Shown here piece after piece: positions 55,664 through 64,000 of a stretch of 64,000 nt of DNA (position 1 is the stretch's first letter; every line of letters starts with the position of its first letter). Under the pieces are notes generated by a model, which searched no databases, was not told the DNA's origin, and worked only from the letters and a program-made list of their open reading frames with translations. Origin of the DNA: Amorphophallus konjac. Lineage: Eukaryota; Streptophyta; Magnoliopsida; Alismatales; Araceae. The DNA lies in the NCBI GenBank assembly GCA_022559845.1, contig CM040117.1:14036856-14100855 (forward strand), read 5' to 3'. A program made the translations under genes and the position numbers.

Positions 55664-58600
55664 CTATAGAAGAGGTTCTTTCTCTGCTTCAGCTTCTATT
55701 CCTGGAGCCAGTTCGAGTGATTCGAACTCCTCCCAGGGGACATACTCTTTCAGCTCCACAGGCTGGATTTCGGGCTGTTCATAATCTTTGAGCCCATCAA
55801 TAATAGCCTGGAGCCTTTCAACCGTCGGGCTGGTCCTCTTATGCATCCGCCGCGGGAGAGAGCTCTTTTTGTTGTGAGTGGGCCGCCTCATGACCAGCCG
55901 AGGGGCCGTGTCATGGCCAACCGGGCTCGTCGGGGGTGGTGCAGGCAGGGGTGTCACCTCCCTCAGATGAACTCCTGGGGTGGGCCACGGGACACGCGCT
56001 CTTCTATTCTTCCTGGGTGCAGTCTGCCAACCTCCTTGGTCTTGAGCCGGGGCCATGATAAAAGTCTCATAAGTGGCGCGGGCGCAGGCCTCCGCCCACT
56101 CCTCAGGCAGCTCCTGGTATAACGAGATCATATTGACGGTGGAGGTTATGCTGGGCAACTCATGCGGTTGCGGGGGGTCTACCTTGTGCTCTCCCATATC
56201 CAGTTCCCCGTTCTTGATTAAGGATTCCATAACATCCTTGAAGACATAGCAGTCCTCAATGGTATGCCTGAGCACCCAGTGGTACAGGCAGAAGCGCGGG
56301 TCGTCTTTCTTCTTTAGGTCGCCGGGCCTTTTCGGCTCTGGCAGTGTGATCTTGTTGTAGCTGGTTGCCCACTCAAACAGAAGCTTGGACTTGTCTCGGG
56401 AGAAGGAATATAGCTTGTTTCTCATTTTCTCCCTTAGTGAGGGGCCCTCCCGCCGTTCTGTGGTTCTGGGCGGAGGAAGGTTGGCAGCCCCCTTGGCTTT
56501 CTCCTTCTGTTTCTCAAAGGCCTGGAAGTCTAGTGTGTGCACCTCAGGGGAAGTTGGCTTTTTCTCGGCCTGCCTGACTCTTTGGCTTGACATGGCCGGG
56601 GTGGAGGAGTATCGGGCCAAGAATGCCTCGATCTCTGCTACCACATTGTTCAGGCGGTCAAATGTCTTGACTTCAGTGCCGATCATCCTTTCCAGGATTT
56701 CTTTCTTCAGGTTCTGCTTGCAGATCTGCACCGCATCCTCCTGGTGCGGGGGACGCCTGCACCTCATGCTGAGGTTCCTCCATCTTTTGATGTAGTCGAG
56801 GGCCGACTCATCATTCTTCTGCCTTGTGGCATAAAGTTCTGCCACGGTGACTTCCCGTTCTGTGACATAGAATCTTTCTTTGAACTTCTTTTGCATGTCG
56901 GGCCAGTCAGCAACCGACCCGGGTGACAGGCTGGAATACCACTCAAAGGCAAGCCCGATAAGTGTTGAGCCGAAGAACTTCAGGAGGTAGGCTTCATCAG
57001 TAGCCAGATCTCCCATGACGTTCACATAATAAGCAATGTGCTCCCTGGGAGACCCTTGCCCATTGAACTTTTCGAACTTGGGTGGCTTGGTGACGCCAAC
57101 CGGCAACTTCTTCGCAGCATGGTGAGCCGGGTAGGGCACCCAGTAGACGTCAAATGGCGTCTGATCCCCGTCACCTCTCTCGGCTAGTTTCATGTCTATC
57201 ATCTGTTCCAGCATCAACCGGCTAACTGTTGCCGGGTCGACCGGACTCGGATAGAAATGAGCGGGCTGCGCGCTCGGGGTGGCCAACACGGTCGCCTGGG
57301 GGGCCATGAGGGACCCTTGGGAAAGTGAGGCCTGTGGCGGGGCCGGTGCGGTGCAATGCGCCTGCTGCAAGGACGCGCCCCCGAGAGGGTTGAGGGCTGC
57401 TGGAAGAGCTGCTTTTGAAGATTGCCCCCTATCCCTGGGTGCTTCGGGTAAAACCTCGGTCTGCCAGGACATCGGGGGCGGTGTGTTCCGCTCATTCAGT
57501 TGCTTTTTAAGTGACTCAATTTCTTGCTGGAACCGCTGCATCATGAGCAGCATTGTCGGGTCAGCTGTGGGGAGACTGGGCATGCCCCCTGTCTCTTCAG
57601 CCGGGGCATCCTCGGATGATGTGGAGGGTCTGCCGCTCGTGTCGCCGGTGGTGACCACGTTGGCCGTAAGGGCCGCAAGGGGCTCTTCAGGGAAGATCTC
57701 TTTGGCGCCTGTCGGTGTCGCGTTGCCTGCCGCTCTTCCCCTTCTTGTGAGAGGCCCCGGCCTGGCGGCGAGTCTGGCCATTTCCTCAGGATAGGTAGGC
57801 AAGGCCCCATACCGACCGCGAACTCCTGCCATATTGCAGGTGAAGGTTCTCCAGTTCTTGTTTCTCTTCGTCGCCCTCTTGGATGATCTCCCTGGGAACA
57901 CCAGCCTGTCGAAGACCGATCGTCGGAGCGGTGCTTCCTCCCGAAAAGGGGACTGGCACGGCTCCTCCGAGCGATTCCTCGACTCTGCACTGGGTGCGGG
58001 TCGGGCTCCTTCTTCCTGGAAAGCGGAGGCTACTGCCCCCAGCAGTCTCTGGCGACCCAAGGGAGTGCTACCTGGGCCCCGGAGGTAGTTTCTCATGGCC
58101 TGCTCGATCCCTTCCCACTCTGGGTCGGGGAGAACAGCCTGTGGTTGCATGTCGATGACAGTGGCCGGAGGAGAGTAGGCCCTGGGTGTCGGGCGGGCAG
58201 CATTGTGTCGGCGCCCACGGCGACGGCGGTAGGCATTCTCGGACAGCACCGGCATGACGGATGCTGGTTGGCGGGTTGGGGTCGTCAGTCCGACCCTTTC
58301 ATTTCTTCTGGCCCTCCTCGGGCGGAAAATGCTAGGTCCCGCCTGGGCGGGTGCAGTGGGTTGGGCCTCCTTGGGGACCCAAACTTGTTTCAGTTTGGCC
58401 GGCCTGCGAGCCAGCGCATTCTTCGGTGCTGCGGCCGGGGTTGCGAGTGTCGCCTTCTCTTTCAACTTCTCCAGTCCGTGAAAAGAGTTACGGACCGGGA
58501 TAGTCGGGACGACGCGGTCCGGTGTTACCTGGGACCTCTGCCCGTCCAGGTGGACTCGGAGGGTCTCGACGGCCATAGATTTCCCAGAGTTAGACATGCG

Positions 58601-58972
58601 GCGCCCCGAGACGGCGCCGGTATTGTTCCTCCGGAGTCTTCTCCGGTGAGACGCCGACCCTTGGTGGGACGGGCCAGCAGTCTGATGCACGTGGTGCACA
58701 TTGCAGCTTAGCATCGTTGTCGGGACGCCGTCGTTGTTCTTGGCCACAGCTTGGCCGATAACAGCTTCAGTGGCCCCCGGAGCGGGAGCGTTGGTCTGGA
58801 GCTCCTCGGGTGCCTTCACGTCAAGAATGTTGGCAAAGGCCACCCCCAAGAAGATGGGGAAGCCCACAGTGGGAGGGAAGCTCCCAAAGTTGAGGGGGAC
58901 CGCCAGGTAGCCGCCTCGGACATGGTTCTCAACGACTTGAGGGCCGCAAGTGACAGCCATCGTCGGCACCAT
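55664..58972 (-). pseudogene. gag of element D (about 1,100 residues)
   Basis: The open frame runs unbroken from 59008; the first ATG is at 58972 (MVPTMAVTCGP), a second at 58960. The first 590 residues are Pro/Arg/Ala-rich with no recognised domain. The gag core (about residues 600 to 800) has FDVYWVPYPAHHAAK, KPPKFEKFNGQGSPREHIAYYV, FEWYSSLSPGSVADWPDMQ and FYVTEREVTVAELYATRQ. A module with YSFSRDKSKLLFEWATSYNKI and the CHHC knuckle CLYHWVLRHTIEDC (about 56250..56291) follows. It is twice the length of A or B gag. The TAG at 55664 could be the natural gag stop or a decayed CAG; the frame continues into the protease. Confidence 0.88.
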
Positions 58973-59150
58973 GATGCAATTCTCTCTGCATTTAAGAAAG
59001 TAGCGCAATTAGTGTTACAAGAAGGGGGCCGCGGGGCCCATAATTCCGGCAAAGAGATGAAGGGTGGATCCGTCCCATCGGGCGTGCTAGACTTGTGAAC
59101 GCACTAAAATTCACTTGTTCAGGTGGTTCGTCTATTAAGTGCGTGGGCGT
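58973..59150 (-). other. Short leader of element D
   Basis: About 180 bases between the PBS and gag, unusually short compared with about 1 kb in A and B. No feature recognised. Confidence 0.45.
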
Positions 59151-59171
59151 GCCAGTCACCGGAGTGACAAT
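59151..59171 (-). other. Primer-binding site of element D
   Basis: The minus strand reads AAGATTGTCACTCCGGTGACTG just inside the LTR end. It shows partial similarity (about 11 of 17 bases) to the tRNA-Arg type site seen in A and B and in the same place, so it is probably a decayed or variant PBS. Confidence 0.5.
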
Positions 59172-60035
59172 CTTTTTGGGCTCCGAAGAGCCCATGGTGC
59201 GCTCGATCTAACTTCGTCAGACGATTGTATGGTTCATGTCGGGACCAGATCCCGTCATGCCATAAAGGTCACGACGTCATTTACATCCCCCATACGAGGG
59301 AACACCCTTGATTAATTGCCAAAATTAGGGGCCCTACGGCCGAAAGAGATAATACTAACTGCGCAAAAAAAGAGACAGGAATAAATCACATCAAAGTCCG
59401 CATTAGGATTCGAGCCGCTGGCCATGTCGGTCACTCGTGGACCTTTTCATATTCGGACACGGGTCCGTGATAAAAATGAGACGAAAAATCGGGACGAATC
59501 CGTTCAAATGTCTACCGAATGCACGGAAATTTTAATAACGGCCCGGAAGGGCTCAGGGGCGAGAAACGAATCCGTTCTGATTGGAAAGTCGGCCCAAGAC
59601 TGGGTCGGGGCCTGGCCATGTCAGGATGATCCCCAAGACTCGGGCCCGGCCTGTAAGGACTGCATTATTGTTCCTTCTGCGTCGAGTCACGGAGAGAGGG
59701 GGCTGCAATGTGGAATTATTAATACCTTATATTGTTTTATCATTGTTGTTCTTACTACTCCGTTGCTTATTCCTCTTTCCGTATCTGCTCCGGGTGATTT
59801 CCCTCACCTTGCTTACTGGCATTATTACTTTTTTTATTATTATTGTCACTTATTTCATTCATCATTTTTTTATACGGATCTGTTTAGGTTTATTTACTCA
59901 TCACAAATTTTTTTATTAGCTTGTCAGTGTTGCCATTATATGCCCATATGTTCATATATTCATGTGTTCATGTATTACCCCCCCCCCTTACTTTTTTTGA
60001 GAGAGTTGACCCTTGGCGGGTTAAAAGAGGGGCTA

Positions 60036-60235
60036 AAAAGGGAGTGTACCGCTGAAGGAAGGTGGGCAAAAGAGTGTGCCGGCGAAGGGGGGATGGGCAC
60101 CGCTGAAGGGCTAAAAGGGGGGTGTACCGGCGAAGGAGGGTGGAGGTGTGCCGGCGAAGGGCTGGAGGGGGGGTGTACCGGTGGAGGTTGAAGGAGGTGT
60201 GCCGCTGGGGCGACAGCTGGAGAGTGTATCGGCGA
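60036..60235. repeat. GTGTGCCG minisatellite, block 1 of the D LTR
   Basis: Units of 25 to 40 bases with core GTGT(A/G)CCG(C/G)(T/C)GAAGG. Same core as 7540..7895. Confidence 0.8.
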
Positions 60236-60284
60236 AGGAGGGGGGAATAACATGAAGTATGTACATCCTCCTTAAGCTCTTCCG

Positions 60285-60840
60285 TGGACCCCAAAGTCTG
60301 TACATTGTCTATTCAACCAGCACATCAAGTTTATACATCCTTCAGCTTGAAGTATGTACATTGCAGCTCCAAGCCCATACACTGGCCAGCCCCAAAGTCT
60401 ATACATTGGCCCTTGGCTGCAGTTCAAAGTCCATACGTTGGCCAGCCCAAAGTCTGTACGTTGGCCAACTCAAAGTCTATACATTGCTGCTCAAAGTCTA
60501 TACATTGCAGCTCAAAGTCTGTACATTATCTATTGGCTGCAGTTCAAAGTCTATACATCAGCCAACCCAAAGTCTGTACGTTGGCCAGCCCAAAGTCTGT
60601 ACACTGCAGCTCAAAGTTTGTACGTTATAGCTCAAAGTCTGTTCATTACAGCATGAAGTCTATACATTACAGCTCAAAGTCTGTACATTGCCCATGCAGC
60701 CAACACACGAAGTCTATACATTCTTCAGCTTATTCAGCTCAAAGTCTGTACGTTGTCCCTTGGTTGCAGCTCGAAGTCTATACATTGCTCGTTGCTATGT
60801 TTGTACGTCAATCTGCCAAGTCTATACATTGGGTTCCATT
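60285..60840. repeat. AAAGTCTRTACATTG minisatellite in the D LTR
   Basis: More than 20 units of about 20 to 28 bases, core CTCAAAGTCTATACATTGC, often separated by GCAGCT or GGCCAGCC. It ends where GTGTGCCG block 2 begins. Confidence 0.9.
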
Positions 60841-60849
60841 GAGACGGTG

Positions 60850-61165
60850 GATGAGGGTGTACCGGCGAAGGGGGAGAGAGACAATGGGAGGGAGTGTACC
60901 GCTGAAGGGCCAGGAGGGTGTGCCATTGAAGGGCTGTTAGAGTGTGCCGCTAAAGGTGAGCAGTGGGCGTACCGCTGAAGGTTCTTTGGGGTGTGCCGTT
61001 GGAGGTTGGGAAGGGCGTACCGCTGAAGGTGGTGAGGGTGTGTGTACCGCTGAAGAGGGGTGTGAAGGCGTACCGATGGAGGCCCAAAGGAGGTGTACCG
61101 GTGGAGGAGTATGGGGGTGGGAGTGTGCCGCTGGAGGGTCAATGGAGCGTGCCGGTGAGGGTTAA
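60850..61165. repeat. GTGTGCCG minisatellite, block 2 of the D LTR
   Basis: About eleven units of the same core, spacing 25 to 35 bases. Confidence 0.8.
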
Positions 61166-61634
61166 AAATAGGCGTGATGAAGGCTCACTCCTCTGTTATT
61201 TGTTGTTTTTAAGGCTTTTCTTTTCTTCTTTTCTTAATTTTCATGTAGTCTTATATAAATTTCTCCTTTCCTTTATTCTGTTCAACCTCCTCTCGCAGGT
61301 CGGACGTTCGGTCTACCATGTTGTTAGTGGGTTCAGTCCTCATCATACCACCGGCAGTATCTTGCTTAGTCGGAAAATTTTATCATTGATCATTCCATTC
61401 GTTTGTTGCTTCCTTTTGCCTCTTAATGTCTTGTTATTTTCTGACAAAAATTCGGTAGCATCTCCCCTTGACCCGAGCGTAAGGGAGATAAAGGGAACGC
61501 ACCCACGTGGAGTGGCGGAACCCGACAATTGGAGGTGGGCACCCGAGGGCGGCAACACCTTAATAAAACCTCAGAAAACACGGGAAAACGACGAGCCGGA
61601 GACCACTCAGGCCAGACAGGGTGGACTGGGGGTC

Positions 61635-61790
61635 AGCCAGGGTGTACCGGGCTAGGGTAGGGCCAGGCGTGCCGCTGAGGGGCTGCTATGTGTGTGCCGG
61701 CCAAGGGCCGGAAGGGTGTGCCGCTGGGGGCTGCTATGGGTGTGCCGGCCAAGGGCCAGAAGGGTGTGCCGCTGGAGGAAGATGCGGGCG
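61635..61790. repeat. GTGTGCCG minisatellite, block 3 of the D LTR
   Basis: About six units; two adjacent ones share a longer GTGTGCCGGCCAAGGGCC form, giving a local 58-base repeat. Confidence 0.75.
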
Positions 61791-62449
61791 CACCGAATCA
61801 GAGCTCCAAAAGGGATTGGCCTGCTGACTATTGGGGCGGGGCGTTAAATCGATCAAACCCATAGAGGCCTCCGGCAAGAGGGAGAAAGGCTAAAGGGGCA
61901 GACACTAATGAAGGTATTGGGCTTCGGAGGAGGAGGTTCGTGACCTCAAACCATTCGAGATGGCACCACACCCGGTGGAAATCGTCGGCATGAGTGCTGA
62001 ACACGAGCACTAGAAAGCGAAGGGAATGACGACCAAGCATGTCGTGGTCTAAAACAATGAGACAAAGAGAAAACCCACTGAGGGAGGGGGGGATGATCTT
62101 CATTCATGAGAAACAAAGGGCCGTAGCCATCCATGTACATTGCAGAGCACGCCCGAGCCAAGGCTACGGGCAAGAAAGAAAACCAACTAACAAAAGAAAA
62201 GGAAGAAGAAAACAAGGAAACAACGGAAGGGAAGGTATTGGGGATCGAAGCAGGGACAACCGTCCACTGCTCTTTCCCCCGCACCTTCCCCTGCTACATT
62301 CAGCTCTCCCTCTCTTCTCTTTCTTCTCGTCGGTGGCTCTTGTTCGTCTCTTCTCCTCGTATCTCCTCTCTGCCTCTGTTTCTGTCTCTGTGTGTGTTCT
62401 CCTTCTCCATTCTCTCTGTCTCGCCCCCCTTTCTCTACCGGAATGGGAG

Positions 62450-62458
62450 GGATTTATA
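62450..62458 (-). promoter_or_regulatory. Possible TATA box of the D LTR
   Basis: The minus strand reads GGGAGTATAAATCCC. It is the best sense-strand TATA seen in the LTR and would make U3 about 0.85 kb and the transcribed R-U5 about 3.2 kb. Weakly supported. Confidence 0.35.
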
Positions 62459-62649
62459 CTCCCAGCAGCGGGAGCCCTCGAGCACGGCAGCCACAGGCGG
62501 GAAGCGGCTGATGATCATGGGGTTTGACTTGCCCCGTCCTGGCTATCAGGGGAATAGCCTGCGTGGCCCAATCTCTGATCGACACCTCGAACAACTCACT
62601 GCGCGCCAAGGATAAGTAGGGTATGGGCGTCACATCGTTTGGCCGTTGA

Positions 62650-63040
62650 AAAAAACCTTCACGCTGTGCCGCTGACGGGCTTAAGAAGTGTGTTGCTGCA
62701 AGACACCATAAGCGTGCCGCTGAAGAGGGCAAAAGGCGTGTCGCTAGAGGTTGCCCAAGCATGCCGCTGAAGGGGGCAAACACCGTGCCATTGAAGGCCC
62801 AGAGGAGCGTGCCGCTGAAGACCCCCTGGGGGGTGTGCCGCTAAAGACCCCCTCTGGGGGGTGTGCCGTTGAAGGCCCCCCCTGGGGGTGTGCCGTTGAA
62901 GACCCCTGAGGGGTGTGCCGTTGAAGGCCCCTGGGGGGGATGTGCCGTTGATGGCCCCTGGGGGGTGTGATGTTGAAGGCCCCCCTGGGGGTGTGCCGTT
63001 GAAGGCCCCCCCTGGGGGTGTGCCGTTGAAGGCCCAAACG
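62650..63040. repeat. GTGTGCCG minisatellite, block 4 of the D LTR
   Basis: About thirteen units; the second half is homogeneous, with GGGGGTGTGCCGTTGAAGGC every 28 to 32 bases. It lies upstream of the possible TATA box, that is in U3. Confidence 0.85.
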
Positions 63041-63296
63041 GGCGTATTTCTGAGCCCATTCTGAGCCCGTTGTGAGCACGAGTCATGGCCCGTTTAATTA
63101 TCTCCGTGGCCCGTGGTTTGTGAGGCCCTTGGTGGTTGATTTCTCTTCACTGTTGTGACTCTGGAGACAGCCTCACGGCAGTGTGTGCATGTTCGGGGAG
63201 TCTGGACGACCAGTCCCTCCGGGGCTTCTTCTCTTAGTTCCATTTTTGGTGCTGGGTCGAACAGGATATCTGGGTGTGCACTTTTTGGTGTCCACA

Positions 63297-64000
63297 GGCG
63301 GCAGAGCTGGTAAAGAGAACAAAAATAAAATTTCTCTTCTCCCTCAGCTAGGGGCAACCAGCTACCCACCTTCCATCAATCATATCCCCGGCCAGTTGGC
63401 CCACACCAGTCCCTGACTAATCCCCTACTCCAGTTTATAAACTATGCACCTCCCTGTCGGCCATATACCGTCACGTTCTGCCTAAACCAGCTTCCCAGGC
63501 CACTCCCCTCCCTTGGTGGCCTATACCAGCCCCTGGCTAGTACATGTCCCTAGCTCATTGATCTTACACCTCCCATTTAGCCATACACCACTCCAGTTGG
63601 CTTACACTTCCTCCGGCCTCACACCACCATGGTCGGCCAATATACACCGGCAACAAATGCACTAGTCCAGTCATTCATTCCAGCAAACCTCGACCTACAC
63701 AACACCTCGGTTGGCCTTTAAACCACATCAACCTTAGATACATCTATCACGAGGATCCATCAACCCATAATTCCCAGTCATCTACCCGTCATCGTCAAGT
63801 CACCATGAACCCAGTCATAACTCTAGCAATCCACCGTAAAGGCATACCAGTTCCCAGATCCCAGTCATGATTCCAGCAATACGCCACCAAGGCTTACCGG
63901 TTCCCAGATTACAAGTCAAACTTCAGATTACTCAGTAACCAACCAAAGCCACTACCATGGCTATAATGACGACAAGCCATCAACAGCACAAACTCCAGGT
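63297..64000. other. Flank of element D, no gene
   Basis: Begins with GGCGG, the expected TSD of D whose partner is out of view. The sequence is rich in CCAGT and GGCC...ACACCAG phrases and contains a 50-base tandem duplication (63810..63859 and 63860..63909, ending GGTTCCCAGAT). No coding or RNA gene is recognised. It may be part of yet another repeat. Confidence 0.5.

Larger units (their letters stand above)
5872..63296 (-). mobile_element. Element D: giant Tat-lineage LTR retrotransposon, split by element B
   Basis: This is a minus-strand element in two parts, 51185..63296 and 5872..17264, separated by the insertion of B. Element order is 5' LTR, PBS, gag, protease, RT, degenerate RNase H, [B], second RNase H, integrase, minisatellite, antisense PMD gene, tandem repeats. 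Without B it covers about 23.5 kb, and its 3' LTR is still not reached, which is Ogre-like in size. Dual RNase H is a hallmark of the Tat lineage. Assignment of 5872..7100 to D is by continuity only; A may be inserted in the D 3' region or at its edge. The coding parts hold several in-frame stops and at least two frameshifts, so D is the oldest and a dead copy. Confidence 0.8.
59177..63296 (-). repeat. 5' LTR of element D (about 4.1 kb)
   Basis: The minus strand begins TGTGGACACCAAAAAGTG at 63296, parallel to the LTR starts of A and B, and ends GGAGCCCA at 59177 next to the PBS. It holds four blocks of the GTGTGCCG minisatellite, the TCTATACATTG array and a possible TATA box (62450..62458). 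The reading frames inside (for example 59424..60191, 60284..60940, 62133..62615) follow repeats or biased composition and have no domain. 61170..61630 and 61800..62640 show nothing recognisable otherwise. The 3' LTR of D is not in the window, so the ends rest on TG...CA, the PBS and homology of termini only. Confidence 0.7.

Noticed and set aside
59424..60191. 255-codon plus-strand ORF
   Set aside because: It starts in ordinary LTR sequence and ends in the GTGTGCCG repeats; no domain and no codon signal.
60284..60940. 218-codon ORF with repeated KSIHW/SLYI peptides
   Set aside because: It is the translation of the TCTATACATTG minisatellite, which is open in three frames.
63297..64000. Host gene in the right flank
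   Set aside because: No open frame with a domain, only short loosely repeated phrases and one 50-base duplication.

Overview
The window looks like seed-plant nuclear heterochromatin. Essentially all of it is nested LTR retrotransposons of the Ty3/gypsy superfamily: three Tat-lineage elements with dual RNase H or a Tat-type gag, and one chromovirus. I see no ordinary host gene. The species cannot be read from the sequence. The lineage calls rest on domain order, motifs, LTR termini and primer-binding sites; no database search was possible.

Layout. Element A (1..5871, minus strand, cut by the window start) is a decayed Tat-type element showing its 5' LTR, leader, gag, protease remnant and G-patch. 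It abuts the 3' half of element D (5872..17264 and 51185..63296, minus strand), a very long Tat element with a 4.1 kb 5' LTR at 59177..63296; the 3' LTR of D is not in the window. Element B (17265..51184, plus strand, TSD GGTGT) sits inside the pol gene of D, between its two RNase H domains. Element C (17610..30498, minus strand, TSD GTCGT) is a chromovirus with 4 kb LTRs inserted in the 5' LTR of B. The order of insertion is therefore D, then B, then C; A also looks younger than the sequence on its right. The last 700 bases (63297..64000) are the flank of D.

The striking content is cargo on the opposite strand of the Tat elements. Between integrase and the 3' end, D carries a seven-exon gene (8166..14011, plus) and B carries a seven-exon gene (45033..48164, minus) plus a two-exon gene (42556..43994, minus). 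All three encode plant mobile domain (PMD)-like proteins, and the two large ones end in a charged coiled coil. The splice sites are GT-AG and the phases fit across nearly every intron. Because this cargo is antisense to the element, its introns are not recognised in the genomic RNA and survive retrotransposition. This multi-exon antisense PMD cargo is the best candidate for an under-described system.

Other unusual material: short inverted-repeat units scattered through the non-coding parts of A and B, with different arms in each element; tRNA-like Pol III promoter modules in the LTRs of C; a duplicated gag C-terminal module between protease and RT in D; several minisatellites, one motif being shared by the LTR of D and the leader of its antisense gene; and many in-frame stops explainable as C-to-T decay of CAG, CAA or CGA codons.
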